A stretch of 64,000 bases of DNA from the NCBI GenBank assembly GCA_016647705.1, contig CM028327.1, positions 43,464,017-43,528,016 of the forward strand. Reading direction: 5' to 3'. The number at the start of each line of letters is the position of its first letter. The stretch's first letter is position 1. Below are positions 35,610-47,521 of the stretch, in pieces. The DNA comes from Eucommia ulmoides. Taxonomy: Eukaryota; Streptophyta; Magnoliopsida; Garryales; Eucommiaceae. Made by a program: the position numbers and the translations under genes. Under the pieces are notes generated by a model. That model saw nothing but the letters and a program-made list of their open reading frames with translations. It ran no database searches and was not told the DNA's origin.

Positions 35610-36013
35610 GTAACTTGTTCATACGTAATAATAGAATAAAAACCAAAAAAAAACTATTTTCAAATTGTGTCACTAAACATACCCTTATTGATTTTCCTTT
35701 ATTAGAGATTAATGATTTTGTTGAATGTATTAAAGATTCAAATAATTTATAGAAAGTTTATTAAGCTTTTCTAAGCAATCTATTTTACATTTACATCATT
35801 TCAATATCTCTAATAGTATAACAACTTATCGCAAAATATATCACACAAATCTATATAATAAATTAGAACATTAAAAGTTTTGGAGTGCCAAAATAATTCA
35901 CACCCGCACTTTTATGATGGTTAAATTAAATTATCTTTTTTAACCCTTTAAATTTTACTTTTATAATTAATGGGTCATTTTTTATACATATATGAATTAG
36001 ACTATTAATTTAA

Positions 36014-36275
36014 GGGTTTATTATACTTTATCCCCTATGATTAGGTCATTTTGCACTTTGTAGCTCTGTGGTATTTTCTTCACTACTTTGCCCCCTGTAG
36101 TTAGATTTTATTGCACTTTATCCCGTGATGTAGGCTTAACTATATGGGACAAAGTGTTAACAAGGGGGATAAAGTGCAACAAAAAGTCTAACCACAAAGT
36201 GCAAAGTGATAATGTGAATACCACAAGGGGCAAAGTAAAATGACCTAACTACAGGGGATAAATTGTGATTAACCC
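36014..36275. mobile_element. Mutator-like MITE M4, copy 3
   Basis: The ends are gggtttattatactttatcc and aattgtgattaaccc. Flanks ttaatttaa (36,005-36,013) and ttaatataa (36,276-36,284) form a 9-bp target duplication with one mismatch. Confidence 0.85.
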
Positions 36276-36718
36276 TTAATATAAATGCATCAATCAAGAT
36301 GATTCCTCTCTTTTATGATCGAATTCCAAAGAGAATTTTTAGAATTTTTTAATTGGGCTGTGGATTTCAAAATAAGGAATTAGAAATTAATATCAAATCC
36401 ATGGGTAAATAAATGATAAAAAAAACACAAAAGAATGAGAATTGAGTTTTCTCATTCTAATTCCATGGCCCAACTCCATGACACCAAACAAACCCTTGGA
36501 ATTCAGTCCAGGAAAAAGAAAAAAAAAATCCTCTTGATCGGTTCATCGTCTTCAACTTTGTTTCAGATCTCTCTCCCTTTCTCTCAAACTTCGGCCAAAA
36601 CAATGAAATGTTCTCTCTCTCAAACTAGGTAATAAAAGAGAAAGGGAGAAAGAGAGAAAAAAAATGACAAAAAAGAAAAAAAGAAAAAAAAAATAGAAGT
36701 AGAAGAAAGTATATAAAA

Positions 36719-36928
36719 GGGTTAATTACACTTTACCTTCCTGTGATTTGGCCAATTTGCACTTACCCCTCTGTACCCCCGTGGTCATATATTTGGTGCA
36801 CTTACCCCCCTATATTAGGGGTAAGTAGTTTGAAAAACTAACCACAGGGGGGATAAGTGGCAATTTTCGAACCACAACGAGGTAAAGTGAAAATTAGCCT
36901 AACCACAGGGGGTAAAGTGTAATTAACC
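36719..36928. mobile_element. Mutator-like MITE M4, copy 4
   Basis: The ends are gggttaattacactttacc and gtaaagtgtaattaaccc. The 9-bp target duplication tatataaaa is perfect (36,710-36,718 and 36,929-36,937). Confidence 0.9.
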
Positions 36929-37074
36929 CTATATAAAAAAAAAAAAGCAAACAAATGGGAAAAAACCCATAGTGTATGACTTGAATTTGGAAACCATTAC
37001 CAAATAATAAAATCTTAATATATTAGATTTAATAAACTCAAAAACATGATTTTAGTAAAATAGTAACTTATAAG

Positions 37075-37510
37075 GCCCCTTTTGGTTTTACTGTTTATGT
37101 TCCCTGATTTTTTTTCCTTTTTCAAAATTTAGGATTAATGTACAAAATGCGTTTGGTAAACATGTTTCTCTTCTCAAAAATTTGGGAATATTTTTAGAAT
37201 TCCTTAAGAATCTGAGAAATAAAAAAAAAATGTTGATTCCTATTCAATTCCACAAAACTACTCCCACCACTACCACCCCGTCGAATACCACAACCAGCAA
37301 GGCACCATACATTAAAAGAAAAGAAAATGTTGCAATCAAACGTGTTTATTATTTCTGTTCTCATAAATTAAAAGAATTAATTTCAAGACACTGGTCGTTA
37401 CCAAATATGTTTCTATTCACTGAGTACTCCAGAATGAAAACAAAATTCAAATCCCAATTTTTAGAAGTAGAAACAAAAAGACAAAAACACTAGCCAAACG
37501 CCACCTCAGT
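37075..37510. mobile_element. hAT-like MITE M5, copy 2
   Basis: The ends are aaggccccttttggtt and agccaaacgccacct. It lies at the same position of the second tandem segmental unit, so it was copied with the unit rather than inserted independently. Confidence 0.65.
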
Positions 37511-37814
37511 GACTTCTTCATGTATGGTTATAGATTAAAAACAAAAAACTATTTTCAAATTGTGTCACCAAACATACCCTTATTAGTTTTCCTTTATTAG
37601 AGATTAATGATTTGATTTAATGTATTAAAGATTCAAATAGTTTATAGAATCTTTATTGAACTTTTTCTGTGTAAAGCAATCTGTATTATGTTTTCATCAA
37701 TTCAATGAAACAACGATATTCACCAATAACCTACTATCCAAATACGTGATTTAGTAATAGTAGAATGTACGTGTATAGTAGTAATAGATTGACATATAAA
37801 ACTAAGGTTTTAGG

Positions 37815-38304
37815 GGTTGACACTTTGTACCCATGAAGTTTGACCAAAATCTCATTTTGATCCCTGTTGGTTCAATTTCAACGCATAATACCTTAAAGTT
37901 TCTTAATCATCCCACAACAGTCCAAGTCATTATCCTCGTTACAATTTTGAAAAAAAAAATAGTCCTTTACTGCACATGCGACAGGCCTTAATGGTTTTTT
38001 GGGCATTTCATGTCTCCCCATTTCCTACCTTCCTGCTCAAATACTTAGAAGCTTGAAATATAGACATATCATAAGTTTTTAAAGGGATAAGGAAGATGAT
38101 GGAAATGCCCTTAATGGCCTATTAAGAATAGTGTGATGTACGGTGAGAAATAGTTTGTCATCCAAAATTGTAATGGTAAGAAGCTACTTATTTTTATTGA
38201 AGTAGAATCATTACGAAACTTTGGGGGGTCATGTGTTCAAATTGAAACTACATGGACCAAAGTAAAATAATAATCAAATTTCAGGGGTGCAAAGTGGGAA
38301 AACC
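37815..38304. mobile_element. MITE M1 upstream of SPH2
   Basis: This intact M1 copy runs from ttgacactttgtacccatga to the ttcaggggtgcaaagtggg end. It shares the preceding gtagaatgtacgtgtatagt segment with the copy in front of SPH1, so MITE and gene were duplicated as one unit. It ends about 108 bp before the SPH2 ATG. Confidence 0.85.
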
Positions 38305-38350
38305 CTTTTGAAATTATGAAACCGAACATAGCCTTATTAAATTTCCCAAT

Positions 38351-38358
38351 TATAAATA
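38351..38358 (+). promoter_or_regulatory. TATA box of SPH2
   Basis: tataaata lies 61 bp before the ATG at 38,412, exactly as in SPH1, and is followed by the same ggcatatytcattgtggctt segment. Confidence 0.7.
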
Positions 38359-38411
38359 GGCATATCTCATTGTGGCTTATTAGAGAGGGATTGTAGTAAG
38401 TCATTAACATC

Positions 38412-39982
38412 ATGAAGTTCATCTTCGAATACTCGCGTTTCATCCTAATCCTACTTATTTTTGTTTCAAGTGGATCAGCGCAACCACAATTAGAATCATT
38501 GATCCAAAAATTTGAAGTTTTTATCATAAATTATTTCAAAACCAATGCAAATCTGCTAATTGTGAGTTGTAACTCTAAAAACAACAATCTTGGTGTGCTT
38601 GTTCTCTACAATGGCAATGTATTTAGTTTTAGCTTTAGGGTGAATTTTTGGGAGACTACATTGTTCTCTTGCAACATGAAATATGACGCAAAAGAGAAAG
38701 GTATTGTAGAGCAATGTCGATTCTCATTGCGATCAGACAAGTACATGCTATCGAGCGGTGACAGATGTTGGTTTCTTGTTCAGTGATAATAACCAAAACT
38801 ATACCGTATGGTATATGATTAGTGTAAAAATGGTCACTCCCACGCAACCAACAGAAGACCGTCACGTGTCTACAACTCTCCACCAATATCAACTCCCACC
38901 AAAGATCAAGTGTGAAGATTGTGCTGGGCAGAGACACACCTTATGCCTATGTCAACCATCCCAAAGGCCTCACCAGTAACACTCTCCAGAAAGAGCAGGC
39001 AACCCGCCGCTGGGATGGGGAAACCTTTAATCCCAGCTCGGAATTCTTCACAGCGGTGCTGTCCATATTGGAAATCGACTCCACATGCTCCTCAACAAAG
39101 CGCCCCCTTCTCGTCTCCGGCTATCCGAGAAGGGCAGGGGACAAACTCCCCCCATTTCCGTCTCTGGCTATCCGGGAAGGGCAGGAGACAAAACTCCCCA
39201 TCTCAAGGGCAACAGGGCGAACTCATCTCGAATCATGGGTTAGGTCACTTCTCCTTTTGCTAATATTTTCGGCCATGGGCCTCAACAAAAAGACCAAAAA
39301 GCCTAGCACTCCACTTGCCCTCTCATTGGCCACACACCAAGATAGGACACAGATAGGGCACTAATCCTTCCTTAGGCTCCAAAACTAATCACTTCATTGC
39401 CTATATAAAGAAGGTCATATCAATGCTCAAAGGTACACCAAATTTGTTTACTCTTCTCGAAAATATCTTTATAAATCTTTCCCTTGAGTGCTAATTCTCA
39501 CATCAGATGAGACACGCCGAGTCCATCCTGACAAGTCTTTTGTGCAGGTGTCAAGGTGTTGCTCATCCCAGCTCGGACTCATCTTTCCACGGATCAGAAG
39601 ACCGAACGGCATTCGAGCTCATCCCAGCTCGAACTCCATCTCTCCACGGATCAGAAGACCAAAAGGCATTCGAGCTCATCCTAGATCGGACCCATCCCTT
39701 CCCAGACCAAAAGGCATTTGAGCCTATTCCAACTCAGACTCATCCCTTCTCGGTCGAAAGACTCTCCACGGATAAGAAGACTCTCCACGAATCAGAAGAC
39801 TCCCAGGTTACTTCACTGCTCTGTTCCCACCTCTGATCACTTCAACTCTGCCCATCCCGGGACAGATGGACTGATCACAAACCTCTCTCATCCCCATCCC
39901 CGCAAGGATAAAAATCTCCATCAACAATGATCAGACCATACCGTTGAGGTCGTCCAAAATCCGACATCAACAGTATACATGA
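38412..39982 (+). pseudogene. SPH2: S1-family gene broken by a deletion and a solo LTR
   Basis: The first about 98 codons match SPH1 closely: signal peptide MKFIFEYSRFILILLIF, the VSCNSKNNNLG block with the first conserved Cys, and NFWETTLFSC. After KEKGIV a net 8-bp loss (about 38,708-38,716) shifts the frame, so the remaining frame to 38,786 reads an unrelated tail. The DNA for the lost C-terminal part, with its Cys pair, is still present out of frame. Near the original stop codon (about codon 137) a 1,157-bp solo LTR is inserted. The last bases before the stop follow it at about 39,978-39,982, where the terminal Trp codon has also become TGA. A truncated secreted protein is conceivable but unlikely to fold. 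Confidence 0.88.
38816..39972 (+). mobile_element. Solo LTR (1,157 bp) in the end of SPH2
   Basis: It begins TGATTAGTG and ends ACATCAACA, flanked by a perfect 5-bp target duplication gtata (38,811-38,815 and 39,973-39,977). SPH1 supplies the uninterrupted site (tggtttacatggtaag). A TATA-like tatataaag lies at about 39,402. The downstream half has direct repeats built on cattcgagctcatcc and atcagaagac segments (39,570-39,800). The orientation is taken from the TATA box. There are no coding domains; the open frames across it are incidental. Confidence 0.88.
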
Positions 39983-40029
39983 TAAGAATTATATTGTGTT
40001 GAGATTGAAAAAACTCAAATGTAATAAAA

Positions 40030-40310
40030 CATGAATTTGGTATTTGAGGTGGAGTTTGGTTGCAGTTTCTCGTTTTTATGTTTCTGTTCTCAAAAATGGG
40101 ATAAGAATAATGTTTTCAGTCTCGATAGTTCAAGGAACAAAATTTCATTCGGAAACGACAATTGTTTTTATGAGAGCAAAATCGAGAAACCCGTTTGGTT
40201 ACAACATTTGTTATCCATTTTCTTTTTTTTTTAACTTTAAATGTAAAGATGGACTTCCATATTTCTTTTGGGCAATCATCTTTAGAAAATTATTAAAAAA
40301 ATAGCACATA
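40030..40310. mobile_element. M6 repeat fragment downstream of SPH2
   Basis: ggtggagtttggttgcag to agggcaatcatcttt-like sequence corresponds to the 5' half of the M6 repeat that follows SPH1. The 3' half is missing. Confidence 0.55.
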
Positions 40311-41299
40311 CCTATAAAATATTAATTTTCACTCACACACTTATAAAGCGGTTTAATTTAATCTTCAATGCTTTTATTTCCTATCACCCTATTGTGAGTG
40401 TGAAATATGTTAAATTTATTTATATCACGGTCAGGTAGTATATTGGAATTCAATTGTAATTCCAATTTCATTATTTGGATTGTTTAATCATTCATTTTTA
40501 ATTTTAATGTGATAAATAATAATTTTTTTACTATAAAATATAACAAAAGTTCATTAGAAAAATTAAAATATTTTCCACCGTTGGATTAGATATTTAAGCG
40601 CCAAAATTTATAGGATTTCAATAATCATTTTTCAACACTTGGATTAGTTCCAAGGTTTGAGATCATAGAACTATCAACAAATAAATAACAATTGATTTAG
40701 ATCAAACGAATGAAATCAAACAACATTCCAAATCGTTATAATTTTATATCACATTATATCTTTGATAAACCAGCAACTTATCTCAAAATATGTTACACAA
40801 TTCAATATAATAAATTAGGACATAAAAATATTTGGAGTGCCAAAAAAATTCACAGCCACTTTTAAGATGGTTAATTGAATTTTAACCCTTTAAATTTTAT
40901 ATTTATAATTAATCGGTCACTTTTTATACACATAAATTAGATAATTAATATAGTGCCTAAACCTAGTAAAATATATTTTAGAATTTTTAGAAAAAAAAAT
41001 ATTTAACATATATTCTTTTTGGATAACTTTCTATGCTAAATATTATTTGATAGGTTAATATGACATGCCATAAAAAAAAAAAAAAAAAAAAAAATAAATT
41101 AAGATATGTAAAATAAAAATAAAAATATTTCATTGTCTAGTTTTAGAGACAACATTTCAACATTACCATTGAAGTTTGAGAGACGGAGAAGACGTGAATG
41201 CATCGATCAAGAGGATTCCTCATTTTTATGGACAAAAATCCAAAGAGAAGTTTTAGAATTTTTTAGTTGGGTTGTAGATTTCAAAATAAGAAATGAATA
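40311..41299. other. AT-rich DNA with a partial segmental unit and poly-A runs
   Basis: No gene was found. 40,330-41,290 contains diverged pieces of the tandem units to the left (for example tcaagaggattcctcatttt near 41,206). A run of about 23 A's sits at about 41,072-41,094. Confidence 0.6.
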
Positions 41300-41680
41300 T
41301 TAGAGTATTCCATATATACAAAAGAAATGTTTCCTTTTGTATATTTGGAATTATGTCATTACCTAATTTAATTTAGTATTTATATTGTTTCCATATTTAA
41401 TGTTATGTTTCTTTTTGTAATTCATCTTTCCACTTGTATAAACAGTGGAGATTGTTATCAGTAAAAATACACAAGCAATTTCTATTTCTCTATATAGTAT
41501 CGGAGCATTCGATCCAAAAACCCTAACCGCCTATAGAGAGATAAAGTTTACAGCCGCCGCCAGCCTTCCTGGCCTCCGGCTACGAACTCCGACGGCGGCT
41601 GCCATGAAACAAGTTCTCCTACACAATTTTCAAATTTTTTTTTATTATGTTTTTCTCAATGCCATCTATCTACCATAAAC
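41300..41680 (+). mobile_element. Copia LTR end, primer site and leader fragment
   Basis: An LTR-like AT-rich segment ends at about 41,494 and is followed by tagtatcggagc (41,495-41,506), which resembles the tRNA-Met primer site tggtatcagagc. A leader with a GC-rich segment (gccgccgccagccttcc) follows. The fragment is cut at 41,680, where the truncated 5' LTR of Athila-2 begins. The start of the LTR is not certain. Confidence 0.6.
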
Positions 41681-41909
41681 ATGTAATTAGAATTAACCTA
41701 ATAGTTGTCATTTATCTTAGTTGTTAATCAGAATACAAACAATTCTTGAAAAAATCGAGATAATATGAGACTATGTCAAGTACAATATTCAACTAAATTA
41801 CATGTGTTCCTAGTCGAACGATATCCGATCTCACGATCACTATATTAAAATTTGACCCTGTGCACTTGCGAGTGAAGTTAGACATGAGCGTCTTAAATGG
41901 CGGTGTACA
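41681..41909 (+). repeat. Athila-2 5' LTR remnant (last 229 bp)
   Basis: It matches the end of the 3' LTR (about 52,577-52,805) from atgtaattag to the terminal gtaca. The first about 1,250 bp, including the promoter and palindrome array, are missing, so this copy could not initiate its own genomic transcript. Confidence 0.9.
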
Positions 41910-41915
41910 AGTTTT

Positions 41916-41933
41916 TGGCGCCGTTGCTAAGGA
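41916..41933 (+). promoter_or_regulatory. Primer-binding site, tRNA-Asp type
   Basis: tggcgccgttgctaagga lies 6 bp after the LTR end. The first 12 bases agree with the usual Athila tRNA-Asp primer site (tggcgccgttgc). Confidence 0.85.
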
Positions 41934-42058
41934 ACGGTATTTTTAATTGGGTTGATATTGTGATCAAGTAGTTGAATGTTAATCACGATAATTCTTTTGC
42001 TTTTAATTTCATTCAATCCATTTCTTTATTTGATTTATTTGTTTGGACTGAACAGTGC

Positions 42059-43462
42059 ATGCGGCGTAGTAAAAGAATACGTCAAAAGAAAGAAAATCAA
42101 TCTACTACTATGGCCGGTAGAGGTGAAAATGTCCCGCAACCGCCAGAGCCGCAAGCACTCCGTCCTCTGAAACCAGAGTGCCCTCAAAGAGTCCTTCGGA
42201 ATTATTACCGACCATTGATATTGGAGAACTTCTCCGGCATCCGGAGGCAACCTATTCAGGCGAACAACTTTGAACTTAAGCCTGCCCTCATCAACATGGT
42301 GCAACAGAACCAGTACGGTGGCAATCTGCACGAGGATCCCAATGTCCATTTGGCCACTTTTCTGGAGATTTGCGATACAGTGAAGATAAATGGAGTTGCT
42401 GAGGATGTTATCCGGTTGAGGTTATTTCCATTCTCATTGTGTGACAAAGCACGGGGTTGGTTACAATCTATCCAACCAGGAAGCATAAACACTTGGGAGG
42501 ACATTACTCAAAGGTTCCTCACTAAGTTCTTCCCGCCTTCCAAGACTTCTCAGCTCCGCAGCGAGATTGCGCAGTTTTGCCAAAGAGATTATGAGCCGTT
42601 GTTTGAAGCGTGGGAGCGATTCAAAGATTTATTGCGAAGGTGCCCTCAACACGGGTATCATGATTGATTTCAAACCCAACTCTTTTACAACGGATTGGAT
42701 GGCCAAACTAGAATAATCGTTGATGCTGCCTCGGGAGGATCGTTGTTGTCTAAAACCTCAATTGAAGCTAATGCATTGTTGGAAGAAATGGCGGCCAATA
42801 ATTATCAATAGCCGAATGAGAGGAACACGAGAATAAGGGTCTCTTCTATTCAAGAATCTGACCATATCGCAACTTTAGCGGCCCAAGTGTCCAAGCTCTC
42901 GGAACAATTGGTCGCCTTATCTACTAAAGGTGTTTTGTTAAGTTATGGAGAGGAGAATGTTGCAAGTTGTTCTCAAACCGGATTGGATAATGAGTGTGAG
43001 AAATGCCACTTTCTGAACAATCGAGCCTATACTTCCAGGCCCGCTACCAATATTCCAACTCATTACAATCTTGGACTTTGCAACCATGAGAATTTTTCTT
43101 ATGCGAATAACCAAAACTCTTTGTGGCCACCTACGGGATATGGAAACCAAGCTCCGGGATATCCAATGCAACCCAACCGTCAAATGCAACAACCTCCAAT
43201 GCATAATCCGAAATCAAATTCAGATGAAGTATTGAGTTCTTTCATGAAAGAGACTCAAACTATTATGCGTGAGACGCACAACCAGCTGAACAAGCATGAA
43301 ACACGGCTTGACTCGATTGATACAACGTGTACAAACACTAATGCCATGGTCAAATCTTTACAAACTCAAATCGCGCAATTTGTTAGATCCATTCAAGAGC
43401 AAAACGAGGGGAAGTTTCCAAGCAACACAGAAACCAACCCTAGAGAATGCAAAGCGATTTAG
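42059..43462 (+). pseudogene. Athila-2 gag
   Basis: The start at ATG 42,059 (MRRSKRIRQKK) is the likely gag start, although the frame is open from 41,972. The N-terminal part leads to the retrotransposon gag core: LRLFPFSLCDKARGWL, WEDITQRFLTKFFPP and FCQRDYEPLFEAWERFKDLLRRCP. Then a stop replaces the codon after HGYHD (42,665-42,667), followed by QTQLFYNGL in the same frame, and another stop lies at about 42,809. A long Q/N/P-rich region with PMQPNRQMQQPPMHN and a coiled-coil-like helical segment comes after. The frame ends at TAG 43,460-43,462, immediately before LRSGR, an Athila landmark. Three stops make it non-functional. Confidence 0.92.
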
Positions 43463-43835
43463 TTGAGGAGCGGAAGACAAGTAGAGGTGAGCAAGCCAAT
43501 GGAAAACGAGACGGAGGTAAGTCATGAGTTTCAACATGATGAACCAAGAACAAATTTGCAAGAGAAAATCGATGAAAGAAATGAGAAGCCCAAATGAAGA
43601 CAAAAAGGGAGACAGAAATAAAAAGAATAAATAAGATAAAGTCGAGGAGAGAATAAGAAATGAAAGGGTGATGCCGAGACGAGTAACATTTTTTGAAAAT
43701 TCACCAATTCTAGCTACGTCGTTGCCATATCCTCAAAGATTCTAAAAGAGGAAGTTGGATTCACAATTTGAAAAATTTCTTGAAATCTTCAAGAAAATTC
43801 ACATCAACATTCCTTTTGCGAATGCATTGGAGTAA

Positions 43836-46800
43836 ATGCCCAACTATGCCAAGTTTTTTAAAGATATCATAACAAATAAGAGAAAGTTGGAGGAGTACGA
43901 AATGGTAAAACTAACGGAGGAATGTAGTGCAATACTACAAAGAAAGTTGCCTACCAAATTGAAAGATCTGGGTAGTTTCACAATTCCATGTACTATCAGG
44001 AAATCTCATTTTGATAAGATTCTTTGTGATCTTGAGACTAATATTAATTTGATGCCTTCTTCCGTTTATCGGAAGTTGGGACTTGGGAGTGAAAAGCCGA
44101 CAACAATTTCCCTCCAAATGGCGAATCGTTCGTTAACCTATCCTAAAGGCATCATTGAGGATGTGCTGGTGAAGGTCGACAAATTCATCTTTCCTATGAA
44201 TTTCGTTGTGCTAGAAATAGAAGAAGATAGGAAAATCCCGATCATCCTAGGAAGACCTTTTCTTGCAACGGGAAAGGCCTTGATTGATGTGCATAATGGA
44301 AATCTGACGTTAAGGGTGAATGATGAAGAGATAAAGTTCAACATTTTTAAAACAATAAACTTTTCGAATAAACTTCTCAAATGCAATCTAGTTGATGTTG
44401 TGAACTCTTGCGTGAGGAAATTCTTTCTTGTAAATGTGGAGACGGATTCATTAGAGCATACTCTCACAAATTCCTTGTTTATGGGGGATCTTGGTGAAGA
44501 AGGCTCTACCATGGAACTTGAAGTTGTGGACTAGGTGCTGACTTTGGATGCCCAATCTAAAGACGTAAAGGATCTTATTCATGTGGTGATGATTGAAGAA
44601 GTTGTAAACTCTCCCGAAGAAATTCGCCTCACGGTGGATTAATACTCAAGCAATTACCGGAGCATCTTCGGTATATCTTTTTGGGAGAGAATTCAACCAA
44701 TCCGGTTATAATTTCATCATCTTTGATGGAAGAAGAGGAGAGTAAGTTGCTGAGAATTTTGAAGCGGCATCGATCTTCTTTTGCTTGGTCTATCTCGGAT
44801 ATCAAAGGAATTAGCCATTCGATTTGCATGCATAAGATTTTGATGGAGAATTCGTTTCAACCCTCCATTGAAATCAAAGGCGGCTAAATCTGGCGATGAA
44901 AGAAGTGATAAGAGCGAAGGTGTTGAAGCTTTTGAATGCGGGAATTATATATGCTATATCCGATAGCGAGTGGGTTAACCTGGTGCAAGTGGTGCCCAAG
45001 AAAGGAGGTATGATGGTGGTGAAAAATGATAAGGATGATCTTATTCCTACACGGACCATCATGGGATGGCGTGTATGCATTGATTATGTAAGATTGAATA
45101 AGGAAACGAGGAAATATCATTTTTCTCTTCCTTTCATTGACCAAATGCTCGATCGATTAGCTGGATATGATTACTATTGCTTTCTTGACAGCTATTCAGG
45201 TTACAATCAAATAGCCATTGTACCAGAGGACCAAGAAAAGACTACTTTCACATGCCCGTATGGGACGTTTGCTTATAGACGTATGTCGTTTGGCCTTTGC
45301 AATGCACCGGCAACTATTCAACGGTGTATGATTGCAATATTTTCGGATATGGTGGAAGAGAAAATGGAAATCTTCATGGATGACTTTTCAGTCTTTGGGT
45401 TGTCTTTTGATTACTGTTTATACAATTTGACGCTTGTTCTTGACCGATGTAAGGAAACGAATTTAGTTCTCAATTGGGAGAAGTGCCACTTTATGGTTAA
45501 AGAGAGGATCGTGTTAGGTCATTGAGTCTCTTCCAAGGGGCTTGAGGTGGACCGAGCAAAGATTGAAACAATTGAGAAGCTTCCGCCACCGATTAATGTG
45601 AAAGGAGTTTAAAGTTTCTTGGGGCATGCTAGCTTTTACCGGCGTTTTATTAAGGACTTATCGAAGACGGTGAAGCCATTATGTCACCTACTTGAGAAGG
45701 ATACTCCATTTTAATTCAATAAGGCTTGCATGGAAGCTTTCAGGGCAATAAAAGAGAAGTTGATCACGGCTCCTATAATGGTCGCTCCGGATTGGGAGGT
45801 GCCATTTGAGATTATGTGCGATGCGAGTGACTATGCCGTTGGTGCGGTGTTAGGCCAACGGAAGGAAAAGATCTTCCGATCCATCTATTATGCAAGTAAA
45901 ACATTGAAGGATGCCCAAGAGAATTACACCATGACGGAGAAAGAAATGCTAGTTGTTGTTTTTGCTCGTGATAAGTTCCGGTCGTATATCATTGGATCAA
46001 AAGTGATCGTCTACACGAATCACGCGGCTATCCGGTACTTGTTCGCAAAGAAAGATGCCAAGCCGAGATTGATAAGGTGAATTCTTTTATTGCAAGAGTT
46101 CGATACCGAGATCCGAGATAAAAAGGGGAGTGAGAATGTTGTCGCAATCCATTTGTCAAGGTTGATTCAAGAAGACGGTGAAAAATCTAGCATCATAAAG
46201 GTGCTCCTTGACGAACAGCTATTCTAAGTTGAAAATTCACTTCCGTGGTTTGCGGATATTGTGAACTTTCTTGCCTGTAATGTGTTACCACCAGATTGGA
46301 CTAGAGACCAAAGGAATAAATTCCTTTTTTATTCAAAGTATTATTTGTGGGACGAGTCATTGCTATTTAAGAAATGTGCTAATCAGGTGATCTAAAGACG
46401 TGTTCCGGAATAGGAGATGGCCAGTATTCTATATCACTTCCATTCATCACCTTGTGGCGGCCATTTTTGTGCGACTCAGACAGCAACGAAAATGTTTCAA
46501 TCAGGTTTATACTGGCCTTCTTTGTTTAAAGATTCATACACGTTCGTAAAAACTTGTGATAGATGCCAAAGGGTGGGTAACATATCGAGAAGGCATGAAT
46601 TTCCATTGACGTCTATTCTTGAGCTTGAGTTATTTGATGTGTGGAGCATTGATTTCATAAGGCCATTTCTACCTTCATTTGGCAAGGAGTATATTTTATT
46701 AGCGGTGGATTATATGCCCAAATGGGTCGAGGCTGTGGCAAAACCTACCAATGATGCCAAAGTGGTCTTAAAGTTCCTTCAACAAAATGTCATGACACAG

Positions 46801-47521
46801 TTCGAGACACCTCTAGTCTTAATCAGTGATGAGGGAACCCACTTCTGTAACAAAATGCTTAACGTTTTGTTGACAAAGTATGGGGTTAGGCATAAGCTAG
46901 CGCTATCATACCACCCACAGACAAATGTCCAAGCTGAAGTTTCTAACCGAGAAATCAAGTTAATTCTGGAGAAAACGGTTCATACAAATAGCAAAGATTG
47001 GGCGGTGAAGCTTGATGATGCTTTATGGGCGTACCGCACGGCTTTTAAGACACCGATCGGCATGTCGCCGTATCAATTGGTGTTTGGAAAAATGTGTCAT
47101 TTGCTCGTTGAATTGGAACATCGTGCATTCTGGGCGATAAATAAACTCAACTTTGACCTCAAGGCTTCTGGTGCGCAATGTCTCCTCCAATTGAATGAAA
47201 TGGAAGAATTTCGGCATGAGGCTTATGAGAATACAAGCTGTACAAGGATAAAACGAAGAGGTGGCATGATAAAATAATAGTCAGGAGGGAGTTCAATCCA
47301 GACCAGCAAGTTCTGTTGTTTAATTCAAGGCTAAGACTCTTTCCTGGAAAGTTGAATTCCCGGTGGTCTGGACCATTCCGAATCAAGCATATTTATCCAT
47401 TCAGTTCTATCAAGTTGGAAGCCGAAGACGGACGAACTTTCCGAGTCAACAGGGAGCAGAAAAAGCACTACTTCAAATACGAAGAGCGAGTTGTGGAGAA
47501 CATCTCCCTCATTGAAGGCTA
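43836..47521 (+). pseudogene. Athila-2 pol (protease, RT, RNase H, integrase)
   Basis: Protease occupies 43,836-44,534. Its active-site region reads CDLETNINLMP, whereas Athila-1 keeps DLGAN. RT is open over 44,896-45,525, including VCIDYVRLNK, FGLCNAPATIQ and FMDD, and ends in a stop where the sister copy has Arg (TGA 45,523-45,525). A shared TAA precedes SFLGH (45,610-45,612). RNase H is open at 45,730-46,080 ([12 protein letters not shown]), ending in a TGA for the Trp of RWI. Integrase is open at 46,417-47,277: zinc-binding H..H and CDRCQRVG, then the catalytic triad in DVWSIDF, SDEGTHF and [10 protein letters not shown]. All three acidic residues are kept. A frameshift near 47,238 separates the C-terminal part (47,280-47,521). 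Confidence 0.95.

Larger units (their letters stand above)
34240..37690 (+). repeat. Two tandem segmental copies of about 1.6-1.8 kb
   Basis: Units at about 34,240-35,830 and 35,850-37,690 share the same order. First is gttttggagygccaaaataattcac, then gaggattcctctcttttatg, a GA-rich block with cgtcttcaactttgtttcag, an hAT-like MITE and caaattgtgtcac..aaacatacccttatt. The last block matches the proximal promoter of the SPH genes. A related partial unit is at 40,800-41,290. Confidence 0.8.

Noticed and set aside
38912..39364. 150-codon plus-strand frame after SPH2
   Set aside because: It lies within the inserted solo LTR; overlapping open frames in two phases reflect GC-rich LTR sequence.
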